Positions 27,358 through 37,817 are shown, numbered from the stretch's first letter. The stretch: DNA of 64,000 bases from Bog-756 sp963699085 (GCA_963699085.1 CAVOTH010000004.1:2232001-2296000), one strand, 5' to 3'. The notes: a model not told the origin generated them from the letters alone. Numbers and translations are program-made.

Positions 27358-28810
27358 GTGGACGATCCGCCATCCCTGCACGCTCCACATGGCGGGGACG
27401 AAGCACCCGGGCCGGCGGCGCCCTTGGCCGATCTCGTCGGCTCCGGCCAAATGGTGCCCTGCCTCGGCAACGTCGAACAGATGGCGGTCGAACTCGACCA
27501 GGCCGCCTCTACCCAGGCCCATCCGGCCGTCGTCGAGCGGGTCTCCGAGTTCCTGCCCTGGTATTCGAGCGTGCACCGAGGCGCCGGCTTCCGTTCGCGG
27601 CGGGCCACTGCCGCGTACGAGGAAGCCCGCCATGCCGTTCTGGCGTTCGCCGGGCGTGACCAGGACGGCCCCGACGTCGCCATCCTGTGCCGCAATACCA
27701 CCGAGGCCATCAACCACCTCGCCTACCGGCTGCGCCTCGAGCCGACCGACGTGGTCGTGACCACCGTGGTCGAGCACCACGCCAACCTGCTGCCATGGGG
27801 CCGGGTGGCCGAGCGCCGCTACGTCGAGTGCGGGACGGCGGGGACCTTCACCGTGGAGGACGTGGTGGCCGCCATCGACGCCGCACCTCGGCGACCCGCC
27901 CTGCTGGCGATCACCGGCGCCTCCAACGTCTCGGGCTGGCTCCCGCCGATCGGGGCGATCATTGCCGCCGCCCACGACCGTGGGGTACCGGTGCTCGTCG
28001 ACGCCGCCCAGCTCGCACCCCACCGCCCCCTTCCCGCCGAAGCCGACTTCCTGGCCCTGTCCGGGCACAAGTTGTACGCACCGTTCGGGTGCGGTGCCCT
28101 CATCGGACCCCGGGCGTTGTTCGAGACCGGCGATCCGTTCCTGGCCGGCGGAGGTGCCGTCGACCTGGTCGGCCTGGACGAAGTGATCTGGACGGCACCC
28201 CCCGACCGCGAGGAGGCCGGCTCGCCCAACGTCGTGGGTGCGATCGCCCTGCACGCGGCGATCGACGCACTTACCGGGCTCGGATGGGACGTCATCGAGG
28301 CCCACGAGCGCGAACTGGCCGGCCGGCTGCACCGGGGCCTGGGTGCCATCGAGGGCGTCCGCCTGCTCGGCCCGAAAGGAGCAGGCGATACTGACGCTCC
28401 CCTCCTTCCGGTGGCCGCATTCACCGTCGAGGGGATGCACCACGCGCTGGTAGCGGCGAGGTTGAGTGCCGAGTACGGGATCGCCGTGCGCCACGGGTGC
28501 TTCTGTGCCCATCCCTACGTGATCCGCCTCCTCGGGATGGACGAGACCGCGGTCGACGCCTACCGGAGGGAGGTCCTCCACGGTGACCACCGGAGGATCC
28601 CCGGCGCGGTCCGGGCCAGCGCCGGGCCTGGGCACATCGGGGTCCGACATCGACACGTTGGTGGCGGCCGTTGCCGAACTGGCCGCCGGGGCGCCCGCGC
28701 CGGTGCCCTATGAGCAGGAGCCGGCCACGGGTGACTACTTCCCGGTGACCGACGAGCCGGGATGGCGCGATGCCGCGCTCGAGCTCGGAGCCGCCTGCTC
28801 GCGCGGATGA
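27358..28810 (+). CDS. Class V aminotransferase / cysteine desulfurase-like, frameshifted near the C-terminus
   Basis: PLP enzyme resembling SufS/CsdA. It has RNTTEAINHLAYRL, VEHHANLLPW, VLVDAAQLAPH and the PLP lysine in LALSGHKLYAPFG, and a Cys-containing loop near the end, RHGCFCAHPYV. After VRASAGPG the expected LGTSGSDIDTLVAAVAELA continues in another frame to TGA 28810; a one-base insertion near 28622 explains it. GTG 27358 has TAGGGT (27346-27351) six bases upstream, fitting leaderless transcription. It could be a desulfurase or another CoA-independent class V enzyme. Confidence 0.82.
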
Positions 28811-28898
28811 CAGAGGTCGCGACCGGTCAGACACCTGCCCGGTCCGGGCGAGACCTGGGCGCCACCTACGATCACCCGATGCCGTGGAGCGCCCGACG

Positions 28899-29931
28899 AT
28901 GACCCAGCCCGACCACTCGAGTCCCCGTAGGGAGGGCCGGAGTGGCATCCGCGGCGCCGTCGTTCTGGTCCCTCTGGTACTCGGGATGGTCGCGGTCGGG
29001 CTTGCGGCGTGCACCACCGAGACGGTGACCCCGGCGACGGCGCCGGCCGCCTACGTCGCCCTCGGTGCGGGAGTCGCCAGTCCGGGCAGCACGGTCGACG
29101 TCGTCGATACGGTCACCGGCAGCCTCGGACATCTGATCACGGTCGGAACGCTGCCGTCGGCTGTCGCCCTCCTACCTGGGGCCAAGGACCTGTTGGTCAC
29201 GGTCAAGGCCCAGGACCAGCTGGTCGAGGTGTCCACCTCCACGGGCAAGGTGGTCAAACGGATCACCGTGGGGCTCGAGCCGGACGCGGTGGCAGTCAAC
29301 CCCAACGGGACCGTGGCTCTGGTCGCCAATTTCGGCGACGACACGGTGACCCCGGTCCAGCTTGGCTCCTTCACCGCTGGGGCGACCGTCCCGGTCGGGC
29401 GCCAGCCGGTGGCCATCGCCATCTCCCCGGACGGGGCCCAGGCGCTCGTCGCCGACTACGGGGACGGGTCGGTGACCCCGATCTCATTGCCCGGGCTGTC
29501 CGCCGGGGCTCCCATTCCCGTGGGTCCTGAGCCGTCCGCGGTGTTCATCGCCTCCGACGGCACCACGGCTCTGGTGGCGGAGTTCGAGACCAGCTCGGTG
29601 ACCACGATCGCACTGCCCTCGCTGGTAGCCGGCCGCACCGTCCCCATCGGTGCCAACCCGACCGGGATCGCCGCGGCCCCGGGATCCCCGATCGCCTGGG
29701 TCAGCGCCGGCGACGGCATCACCCCGGTGGACATCGCCACCCTCCAGGTCGGCAACCCCATCTCGATCGGGACGCCGTCCGAGTGCGTGGCCATCGCCCC
29801 GGGGGGGCATCCCTGGGTATGCAACGGGGACGGCGCCCTGGTCGAAGTCGAACCCGACCACGGCGGCGTCGGTGCGAACGGTGAACCTCAACGGGTTTCC
29901 GGCCGCCGTGGCCATCAGTGGTGCGGGGTGA
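28899..29931 (+). CDS. Beta-propeller lipoprotein (YncE-like), frameshifted near the end
   Basis: The N-terminus has a basic stretch, a hydrophobic segment and lipobox LAAC, so it is probably an exported lipoprotein. The body is a run of beta-propeller units of about 45 residues with repeated PxAVAxxPNG and DDTVTPV / GDGSVTPI motifs, as in YncE-type surface-layer proteins. After EVEPDHGG the frame shifts; the true end, VRTVNLNGFPAAVAISGAG, stops at 29931. A one-base insertion near 29866 fits. Binding partner unknown. Confidence 0.8.
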
Positions 29932-30662
29932 CCGGGTCCGAGTCGCCGTTCGACGATGCGCCTGGAACCTGGACGGATAAGAACCGGACGGTGCGACGGC
30001 CAACGAACCCCATCGCCTCGTAGAGCCGAATGGCGGACACGTTGTCGACCGACACGTGCAGCAACGGCTGCTCGTCACGTGCCCGGATCCCGGCGGCGAC
30101 GACCCGGACCAGGAGCTCGCCCAGGCCTTGACGCCGATGGTCCGGATGGGTGGCCACCGCGCTGATCTCGGCCCAGCCGACCGGTCGCATGCGTTCGCCG
30201 GCCATGGCGACGAGGCGGCCTCCGCGTCGGACCCCGACGTAACCACCAAGTTCCCAAGTGGCCGGCGCGAAGGGACCGGGCCGGGCCAATGCCACCAGCT
30301 CGAGCATGTCGGTGACGTCATCAGCACCGAGACGCACGATTTCGGCGCCTTCGGGTACGTCGACCTGTCGGTCGACATCGACTGCTTCGCCGGTCATCTG
30401 CAACCCCTCACCGTCGAATCCGACCGCCCAACCCTGGGGCGGCGGACCGGTAGGGCCGGTGACGATGATCACCCCGTCCCGGGCCGATCAGCTCGGCCAT
30501 GGCCGCCCAGTGGCGAGGCTCCGGCAGCCCTGCGAAGGCACCGAACAGGGACACGTCGGGCCGGTAACGGGCGACGTCGCCTACAACCTCGCCATAGTGG
30601 CGCTGAGGCCCAGATATCGCCGACCACACCGGGTTGTCGAGTACGTGCACGGGGGCGAACAC
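29915..30662 (-). CDS. GNAT-family acetyltransferase with N-terminal extension, frameshifted
   Basis: The C-terminal GNAT domain has acetyl-CoA loop VATHPDHRRQGLGELLVRVV and HVSVDNVSAIRLYEAMGF. An upstream frame from 30662 gives HVLDNPVWSAISGPQRHYGE ... PDVSLFGAFAGLPEPRHWAA, the N-terminal part common in this subfamily. A one-base insertion near 30475 separates the two. Overlaps the convergent lipoprotein gene by 17 bases. Substrate unknown. Confidence 0.8.
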
Positions 30663-30753
30663 CTTAGGGAGGAGATGGGGCGCGGCGGGGACACAGAACC
30701 TACGGCATCGGGCGAGACGGAGTAGCCGTCGGCGAACCGATACGCTCCTCGGC

Positions 30754-30829
30754 GGGCCGTTAGCTCATCCGGTAGAGCAGGGGACTTTTAATCCCAAGGT
30801 GGCGAGATCGAGACTCGCACGGCCCACCA
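30754..30829 (+). tRNA. tRNA-Lys (anticodon TTT)
   Basis: Acceptor stem GGGCCGT (30754-30760) pairs with ACGGCCC (30819-30825) and CCA is encoded at 30827-30829. The anticodon loop CTTTTAA (30785-30791) has anticodon TTT. The D arm (GCTC...GAGC) and T arm (TCGAGACTC) are recognisable. The 3' half serves as the integration site of the downstream element. Confidence 0.93.
30785..30827 (+). repeat. attL: 43-bp core in tRNA-Lys
   Basis: From CTTTTAATCCCAAGG to CACGGCCCAC; identical to 47118-47160. It covers the anticodon loop through the acceptor stem, so insertion left a complete tRNA gene. Confidence 0.9.
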
Positions 30830-30920
30830 GTTCAGAGGCGGTTTTGCCCTCGTCACACCCTCCAGATAGCCTGAAACCCAACAGTTTGCCCAACAATTGG
30901 GAGAGGGTCCGGAGGGACGA

Positions 30921-32117
30921 ATGCCCGGAAGCATGCGCGAGCGGCAGCCGAACGTGTGGGAACTGCGGGTGTTCCTCGGCCGCGATGCCAACGGCAAAGT
31001 GCGTCACGGCTACCAGACGTTTCGTGGCGGGAAGCGGGCCGCCGAGCGCGAGCTGTCCCGACTGGTCGCGGCGGCGGAGGACAAGCCGGTCCCACCACCA
31101 GTCGTCGAGGCACCCCGGTGGAACGTGCAAACCACGATCAACGATGCCATCCAGGGATGGAAGGACAACGGCTGGGAGGACCTCTCCCCGTCGACCGTCC
31201 GACGCTACGAGAACATGTGGATGAAGCACGTGCACGGGTCGATCGGGAACGAGCGACTGGCGACCCTCAGTCCGTACGACGTCGAGAAGTACTTCCGTCG
31301 CCTGAAGGCCGACGGGCTGGCGGAGGCGAGCGTCCGCCAGATCCGGGCCCTGATGCATCGGGCCTGCCGGCTCGCCCGAAAGTGGAGCGGCGGCGCGCTG
31401 CCCAATCCGATCGCCGACACGGAGCTGCCCACCTGGGCACTGCACGAGCGGGACGAGGTGCGGGCTCCGAGCCTCGACGAGGTGCGCACACTCATCGCCA
31501 CGGCCGACACGTTCGATCCGAGCTTCGCGGCGGTGCTTCGATTGGTGGCAGCGACCGGAATGCGGAGGGGTGAGGTCTGCGCCCTGCGCTGGAACGACGT
31601 CGACCTCTCCGCCGGGACCGTGCGGATCAGCCAGAGCGTGGTGGCGGCCAAGGGCGGCGCCATCCTGAAATCGCCGAAGACCCGGGCCAGTATCCGAACC
31701 GTGGCCGTCGACCCCGACACTGCCTCGATCCTCAGGCGGCTGCAGCTTGCACAGCGTTCGTTGGCGATGGCATGCGGATTGACCCTCGAGCCGGAGTCCT
31801 TCCTGTTCTCCTCCGAGCCCGGAGGACTGGTCCCGCCCCACCCTGATGCGATGAGCCACACCTTCGCCACGGTGCGGTCGAAGGGGAAGGTGGCCACAGA
31901 CGTGCACATGCACTCGTTGCGCCATTTCCACGCCACTGCGCTCGACCCGGTGATCTCCGAGGCGCAGAAGCAAACGAGGCTCGGCTGGTCGACCGTTAAG
32001 ATGGCCCGGCACTACACCGACTCCGTGCCCGAGGAGGACCGGCGAGCCGCCGCTCACGTAGGGAAGATGCTGTCCTCGGGCGCTACCGGATCCGGAGCTC
32101 CTGCAGCATCGAGCTGA
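30921..32117 (+). CDS. int: Tyrosine integrase of the tRNA-Lys element
   Basis: Site-specific recombinase of 398 residues. N-terminal arm-binding part followed by an SAM-like core-binding domain and the catalytic domain: first Arg in GMRRGEVCALRW, Lys in KSPKTRASIRTV, HxxR in HSLRHFHATALD, and the nucleophile Tyr in MARHYTDS. The usual second His (LGHS) is Trp here (LGWS), as in some active integrases. ATG 30921 is preceded by GGAGGG (30911-30916); an in-frame TTG at 30897 is less likely. Its 3' end overlaps the convergent excisionase-like gene. Confidence 0.92.
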   Translation: MPGSMRERQPNVWELRVFLGRDANGKVRHGYQTFRGGKRAAERELSRLVAAAEDKPVPPPVVEAPRWNVQTTINDAIQGWKDNGWEDLSPSTVRRYENMWMKHVHGSIGNERLATLSPYDVEKYFRRLKADGLAEASVRQIRALMHRACRLARKWSGGALPNPIADTELPTWALHERDEVRAPSLDEVRTLIATADTFDPSFAAVLRLVAATGMRRGEVCALRWNDVDLSAGTVRISQSVVAAKGGAILKSPKTRASIRTVAVDPDTASILRRLQLAQRSLAMACGLTLEPESFLFSSEPGGLVPPHPDAMSHTFATVRSKGKVATDVHMHSLRHFHATALDPVISEAQKQTRLGWSTVKMARHYTDSVPEEDRRAAAHVGKMLSSGATGSGAPAASS

Positions 32118-32377
32118 TTCCTCGACCACATGCTCGGATGGGAGAGAGTCACGCTTGCGTCCTCGGGCGGGATGAGCGGAAGTCCGGCGAGCAGACGTTC
32201 GACAGATCTGCGGGGGATGCGGATCCTCTGGCCGATCCTGAAGATGGGGAGTGGGAAGGTGCCGGCCTTGATGGACCGGTAGAGCGTGGATCGGGTCTCC
32301 CCCAACAGGACGGCGGCTTCCTCGACGCTGAGTAGCGGCTTCGGCGACTTCGAGGTCGGGTTGTTGCGCATGGGCAT
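32054..32377 (-). CDS. Excisionase-like helix-turn-helix protein
   Basis: About 107 residues with a MerR/Xis-type helix-turn-helix: LLSVEEAAVLLGETRSTLYR, then GTFPLPIFRIGQRIRIPRRS. Such small proteins direct excision by the neighbouring integrase. ATG 32377 is chosen because similarity begins shortly after it; the frame is open to 32455. Unusually it is convergent with int and overlaps its last 64 bases. A cluster of 9-bp repeats lies just upstream. Confidence 0.85.
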   Translation of the reverse strand: MPMRNNPTSKSPKPLLSVEEAAVLLGETRSTLYRSIKAGTFPLPIFRIGQRIRIPRRSVERLLAGLPLIPPEDASVTLSHPSMWSRNQLDAAGAPDPVAPEDSIFPT

Positions 32378-32435
32378 CCTCCGGTCGTGATCAGTGCCAG
32401 GCGGTGCGCCGTGGTCCCAACCCATCCTCCGGATC

Positions 32436-32554
32436 GACGTCACCTCCAATGTCACCCTGGACTCTCCGAAGGTCCAATGCCGAAAGGTGACGTTGGTCTG
32501 CGACCGGCCCTGACGTCACCTGAACGTCACCTTGGGTTCGTCGGCAACGTCACC
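32436..32554. repeat. Six 9-bp repeats (AACGTCACC-like) upstream of the excisionase gene
   Basis: Copies: GACGTCACC 32436, AATGTCACC 32448, GGTGACGTT (inverted) 32486, GACGTCACC 32512, AACGTCACC 32523, AACGTCACC 32546. Two pairs are spaced 11-12 bp, one helical turn. A further inverted copy, GGTGACGTT, is at 36922 near the relaxase. They look like binding sites for an element-encoded protein (Xis, regulator or replication initiator). Confidence 0.65.
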
Positions 32555-32631
32555 CTCCCTGGTAGAGGCGGTGCGGGCTCCGCCACGCTTCCTGGGAGAG
32601 GGCCGACGTTTCGATCCGGGGAGGTGCCGGA

Positions 32632-33048
32632 TCAGAGGCTGCCCCGGGGGGCGACCCACTCGTGTTCGGCACCGCCGACGGCCCCGACCCGTTCGAAGTC
32701 GGCGTCGTAGTGCAGGACGACAAGTCCGGCCGACCGGGCGGCTGCCGAGATGATCAGGTCGGGGATGGCCAGCCGATGCTGCCCGCGCTTGGCCAGCTCG
32801 TGTTGGAGGTCGATGGCGAGGTCCAGCACTTCTGGCGTGATCGGGGCGCTGTCGAGGCTGCGACGCTCCAGGAGCACCGCCTCGTAGTCGACCAGCCTCC
32901 GACTGGAGAACAGTACCTCGAGGTCGACGATGGCACAGGTGGCGATCAGGCCGTCCTCCAGGAGCGGTCGGAGCCGTGCCTCGACGACCGGATGGGGAAA
33001 TCGGGCGAGCGCGCTCTTGTCGGCCAGATACCGCGCGTTCAGCGCCAC
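32632..33048 (-). CDS. vapC: VapC-family PIN-domain ribonuclease toxin
   Basis: 138-residue PIN domain with the acidic residues in place: Asp in YLADKSAL, Glu in IVDLEVLF, Asp in AIPDLIISAAA and Asp in HYDADFERV. The toxin cleaves RNA and is blocked by the antitoxin encoded just upstream, whose stop overlaps this start by ten bases. Intact; likely stabilises the element. Confidence 0.88.
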   Translation of the reverse strand: MALNARYLADKSALARFPHPVVEARLRPLLEDGLIATCAIVDLEVLFSSRRLVDYEAVLLERRSLDSAPITPEVLDLAIDLQHELAKRGQHRLAIPDLIISAAARSAGLVVLHYDADFERVGAVGGAEHEWVAPRGSL

Positions 33049-33245
33049 GCGCCGGACATCACCGAGGGGTCATCCAGGTCGAGTCCGGCCATCGCCCCCA
33101 GACGGTCGGCATGGCTGCGACGGCGAGCAGCCAACACCACCGATTCGAGGGAGCGGTTGACGGCCTCCTTCATCGTCGACGCCCCGAGGATGGACGTGGC
33201 CTCGGCGAGGAGGTCGTTGTCGATGTCGACCAGGTGCTTGCTCAT
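33039..33245 (-). CDS. vapB: VapB-family antitoxin
   Basis: 68 residues from ATG 33245: MSKHLVDIDNDLLAEATSIL then TMKEAVNRSLESVV, a ribbon-helix-helix N-terminus followed by an acidic tail that would wrap the toxin. Located upstream of and overlapping vapC, as usual for type II modules. Confidence 0.85.
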   Translation of the reverse strand: MSKHLVDIDNDLLAEATSILGASTMKEAVNRSLESVVLAARRRSHADRLGAMAGLDLDDPSVMSGAWR

Positions 33246-33271
33246 GGGTCCAGTATATCTCCGGAGCGTCA

Positions 33272-36200
33272 TCACGGATATATGCCACTGGTGTCGATGG
33301 TGATGCGGATTCGGATCAGTGGGAGATCCTTCAGAGTCGACAGCCGGATCGAGGCCAGCATTGACCGAGGCATGACCTCACATCCCGAAGCCGTAGTCAC
33401 GGTCGTTGGCGATGCTGCGGCTGTCGTCGCGTTCCCAGCTGAAGGGGCGACCGGAGCCGGGGTCGGTCGGGGGTTCAGCTCTCCTTCGACGGTCCAGCGC
33501 TCGTGGTCGTTCTCGTGCTTGACCTCCCGGAGCTTCGCCGTCAATCCGGCCAGTTGGCCGGGTGCGTGTGGGGTGGTCGTCCATCCACCGCTCCCGATCG
33601 GAGACCTCGTGGCTGATCTCCCCGACCTTCTGGGTGGCTCGATCCAAGGCTTCGGTCAGCTTCTGCTTCCTCGGGGCGGAACAGCTTCTCCAACCGGTCT
33701 TCTGCCACCTGGATCCGTTCGTTGTCGGCCGGGGCGGCGCGACGGCCAATCCTGCGGATGGCTCTCGAATAGTCCTTGTTCGCAGCCATCCGCTCGTGCT
33801 GGAAGGCGTCCTGCCTGGCGGAGAGCAGCTCGGCAGCGGCCCGACCCAGCTCGCCGTCTGACCGCAACCCGCGTTCTTCGTGCAGCGAGTCCAGATTCCT
33901 CGTGGCTGCCCTCAGGTCGGATTCGGCCTGGCGGAGCTGGGAGGTGAGGGTCTTCGGGATGGCGGCGGCCAAGGCGTCCCGTTCCGCCTGCAGTGCTTGC
34001 TGTCGGAGGGACGCGATCCGTTCGGCGGGCGTTCCGGGCGTGTCCGAGCCGACCGAACCTGTGTCGATGGCCCACTTCCAACGTCGTTCGGTCTCCCAAC
34101 TGCGACACAGGTCCTCGCGGGCCTGGTCGAGGTCGTCAGCGGCCAGGTAGACGTTGGTCTGCTCTCTGGCTCTGCTCATGGCCACATAGGCCAGCTCCCG
34201 CCCACCCCCGTCTTCGAAGACATGGGCGATGTCGTGGGTGGCCCCCTGGCTCCGATGCACCGTGGTGGCGTAGCCATGGGCCAGCTGGGACGCTCCGATT
34301 TCTTCCTGTTCGAACCAGTACCGCCTGCCGTCCTCCATCTCGATGGCGATGCGCACGTCCTCCAAGTCGACCGCCGTGACCACGCCCCGCTCGGAGGTGA
34401 CCACCTGTCCCCCTGCTGCCGGAGCCAGGGTGACGATCCGGTCGCCGGCCGCATAGTGGGCACCCCCGGGGGCCACCAGCTCGGGCCCGGTGAGTCGTCC
34501 CTCGGCTGCCATGCGCTCTCGGGCCAGGCGGTTGAGTTCGGCCACGTTGGCCCGCCGTCCAGGCGAACATGGCGGCGTCCTTGCCGGACGATACGTCCCT
34601 CGCCCACTGGTCGACCAGCGTGTCGAGCGCCTCGGTGCGGGTCCGCTCGCAGACGACTCGTCCGTGGTCGAGGTAGAGCCCCACGGCCCGGGAGACGTTG
34701 CCGGCCCGCAGTTCGGCCAGGGCCTCCCGTTCGGCCTCGGTGCGCTGTCGGACGTTCTGGTCGAGGGTGTGCACGATCCCGCCGTGGCGTTCGACCAGGG
34801 CCCCCATGGCCCCACCGACCGACACGGCACCGAGTTGGCGGTCGTCACCGACCATGACCACCTTGGAGTCCAGCCATCCGGGCCTGGTCGAGCAGGAAGG
34901 AGACATCCCGATCCCCAGCCATCCCGGCCTCGTCGAGCACCAGGACGTGGCTGCGGAGTGAGCCGCATCCGGTCGTGTTCGAGCCTCCAGCGCAGGGAAG
35001 CGAGGGTCCGGGACTCGGACAGCCCGGCCTCCTTACCCAATGTCCGCGCCGCCTGGCCGGAGGTCGAGGTGCCCACCACGGTGAAGCCGCCCGTCTCGAA
35101 CGCGTCCCGGACAGCGGCCATGACCGTCGTCTTGCCCGACCCGGCCACTCCTTCGACCAACTCCACTCCCCGGCCCGAGGTGGCGATGCCCAACACCGCC
35201 GCCAGCTGGCCGGGGGTCAGTTGCGACCCCAGGTCAGCGCTCTGGCGGCCCACCGCACCGGCTGCCACCTCGGGCGAGACCCTGGCTGCTTCCCGGTTCT
35301 CGACGCCTCGCTCCACTGCCTGTTCGATGGCCAGCTCCGTGGCGATGACATGGACTGTGCCATAGGCCTGCTCCGATGCCCTCGGCACCCCGACCAGGGG
35401 GATGGCGTCGGGATCACGCAGGACGCGGGTCGTGGCTTTGTCCAACTCGGTCACCGGCAGGCCGAAGACCATTGGTGCCACAGCCACGATGACGTCCCGC
35501 TTGGCGAACACCTTGCGGGCGGACAGCGTCCCGTTCGGTCCCAACAGGTCCTCAGCTGTTGCGGCCAGGGCTCGGTTGCCGAGGATCTCGAACCCTTGGT
35601 TGTGCTGGCGCTGGTAATCGAGTCCGGCCTGCTCGATGTCGGCCAACAACTGATCGGGCGGGAAGCCGGCAGTGGTCAGTTCGGCCCGCCACCTCGGCAA
35701 GAGATCCTCGACCGACGTGTGGCGTTTTTGCTTCCTCGTCTCCCGGGCCGCCACCTGGCGGGCCTGGTAGGTGGAAAAGCCCTTCTCGGCCACGGCCTCG
35801 CTGATCTCGGCAGAGCGCTTGGAGTGGACCGCCAGGGCGGCGTCGGGGATGCCACTGATCTTCCAGTGCCCGAGCTTGCCGGAGGGACCGGGATCGGCCT
35901 CGATGCCGTAGCCGAGTTGGACCGCTTTGGCGGCCGAGGCGACCCGGCCGACCATGGTGGCGGCGTGGAGGTGTTCGCGCCAGAGGGTGGTGTCGGGAGC
36001 CTTGGTGCCGCCCTTTCCGTCCAGCATCTCGATCACGTTGGCGATGAGCACGTGGTCGTGGGGCCCCGGATCGCCGGCCCGGGTGGTGGCGTGGCGGGCG
36101 TGGGCGTAGACCAGTCCGGTGGTGGCTGTCGGGACGGCAGCGACTCCCCGGCGTCCGCCCCGCTCTCTGGTCAGTTCGTCCAGGTAGCGAAGTGTGGCGT

Positions 36201-36550
36201 CCCGCTCGGCGTCCATGATGGCGTGCATGTCCTCTGCCCGACCGAGCACCCCGAGTTCGGCGACGGACTTGTGGACGGCGATGACCAGCTCCATGCCCGG
36301 GCGCCGGGCGGTGACCATTCGCTCGCCCGTCGCTCGGGTGACGGGCCCCGCCGGGTCCGTAGATCGCGTCGTAGGAGGGGTTGTCGACGGGGCCGACCAG
36401 GCCGAGGGATTCGGCACCCGATCCTCCCCAGAGCAGCGGGGTCTCACCACGCGAGGCGTAGTACTCGAGGGCGGCCCCGGGGAAGTCGTCGCCGCGCTCG
36501 ATGATGGTCTCGCGGTGGTAGGCGACAGAGTCCGCTCCCATCATCCGCAT
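33272..36550 (-). pseudogene. MobF (TrwC/TraA-type) conjugative relaxase-helicase, multiple frameshifts
   Basis: Would nick oriT and unwind plasmid-type DNA. Pieces in order: from ATG 36550 (or nearby ATGs), GADSVAYHRET ... FPGAALEYYASRGETPLLWG with the catalytic tyrosines; after a shift near 36370, the HUH-type metal site (YAHARHATTRAGDPGPHDHV) and helicase motif I VEGVAGSGKTTVMAAV; then Walker B HVLVLDEAGMAGDRD, VVMVGDDRQLGAVSVGGAMG and AHGYATTVHRSQGATHD in changing frames. At least six shifts (about 36370, 34955, 34875, 34565, 33690, 33560) interrupt it. Either decayed or error-rich sequence. It lies on the strand opposite to int. Confidence 0.82.
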
Positions 36551-37065
36551 CCAGGCCACACCGACTCCCTCTCCCCGGCAAGGGGAACCCCTTGCAATCG
36601 TGTTCAAGGTATTCAGAGGGTGTGACGCAGGATCGTGGGCGAGCTGCGGATTGGACTCGGAACGAACCGGCGACGCTTGGCCGGGTCGTTCCGAGTAGCG
36701 CGAGCCCGGCATGGGTGCTGCCTCCATGGGAGATCGGAGATGCCTGCTGATCCGGGAGGGCTCGGCCAGTCAGCAAGGCGGGTCCGAAATGTTCGCAGAG
36801 TCGGCGCCCCGATGACCCCTCGACCTGAATCTCCGTTTGGACGGCGTCTCCTTCCGCCCCTTCTGTCACCACCGTCGAGTCTCTCATCACCGCGGCATGC
36901 AAATGGGGTGTGACCAGGGAGGGTGACGTTGAATCGGGTGGCGATCTGCCTCGTTGGCGACTGCCAACCGACGAATTCACCCCTTCCGTCCCAATAACGC
37001 GATTACACGGGTGAAAGCGTCCCCTACCGGCACATTGATGGCGCTCATTCCGGCATCATGGAGGG
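36551..37065. other. Non-coding region upstream of the relaxase; candidate oriT
   Basis: 515 bp with no supported gene. Holds the perfect inverted repeat GCAAGGGG-AA-CCCCTTGC (36578-36595), 28 bp from the relaxase start, and a GGTGACGTT copy at 36922. MobF relaxases bind an inverted repeat next to nic, so this is the best oriT candidate in the window. Confidence 0.4.
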
Positions 37066-37461
37066 ATGGAAGACCTATCGGGAGTTCGCATCCTGTGGGT
37101 TGACCACGTCCACGACCGACGACCCGTGTCCGGTGCTGCAGAGTACGGCGGCCGACAAGTTTGGTTTCAGGCCGTATTCGACGAGACGGAAGACGAGTAC
37201 GAATACCCACGCCGCCTAGTTCTGTACGAACTCAGCGACGAGGAAGTGGCTGATCAATGGCGTGGGCACAAGGCGTGGGAGGCAAAGGGATCCACAGAGA
37301 ACTGCCACCACGATGACATTCCGCCAGCACCCCAAGCGACCGGAACGAGCCTCGCAGAGTTCTACAGCGAGTACCCCCCTCACTCATACGGCGACTTCTC
37401 AGGCCACCGAGCTATTGGCTGGTTCTGGGCAGATGATGCCCAACTGAGACCCCGACCCTGA
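37066..37461 (+). CDS. Hypothetical protein
   Basis: 131 residues, acidic and rich in Tyr/Trp (EDEYEYPRRLVLYELSDEEV, HSYGDFSGHRAIGWFWADD). No family recognised; no signal peptide or membrane segment. Cargo of the tRNA-Lys element, with lower GC than the flanking chromosome. Confidence 0.55.
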   Translation: MEDLSGVRILWVDHVHDRRPVSGAAEYGGRQVWFQAVFDETEDEYEYPRRLVLYELSDEEVADQWRGHKAWEAKGSTENCHHDDIPPAPQATGTSLAEFYSEYPPHSYGDFSGHRAIGWFWADDAQLRPRP

Positions 37462-37485
37462 TCGCCGGGTCGGTGGGCATCTCAC

Positions 37486-37701
37486 TCAGGTAACAGCTGT
37501 CACCAGCAATGCAACTCCCATGCCGACGAGCACTGCCCCAACGACGAAACTGCTGGCCGATCTGAACCAGGAGGGAGCGTTCCAGTCTCGGGGAACAGTC
37601 CAAATCTGGAAGGACCATTCCTCGAGGTTTCGATGGCCAAGGAAGCACGCCACCCCTGCGACCATGAACATGGCCCCGCCGATGAGTTCGAGGAGCTTCA
37701 T
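37486..37701 (-). CDS. Small membrane protein
   Basis: 71 residues with two predicted transmembrane helices (LIGGAMFMVAGVACFLGH and ASSFVVGAVLVGMGVALLV) joined by a short Trp-rich loop. Function unknown. Convergent with the preceding hypothetical gene. Confidence 0.5.
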   Translation of the reverse strand: MKLLELIGGAMFMVAGVACFLGHRNLEEWSFQIWTVPRDWNAPSWFRSASSFVVGAVLVGMGVALLVTAVT

Positions 37702-37817
37702 CTGGATCTAGTTCCGCTTCCCGCCGCCCGTCTCATTCCTCAAGCATCGGCAGACCGTGGGCGATCCCTGATTGACCCACATCGCCGGGTAGGTGGTGCA
37801 TCTTCCGGTGGCGGGAG

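Noticed and set aside
34975..36504. Plus-strand ORF opposite the relaxase
   Set aside because: Shadow of the relaxase coding strand; no domains.
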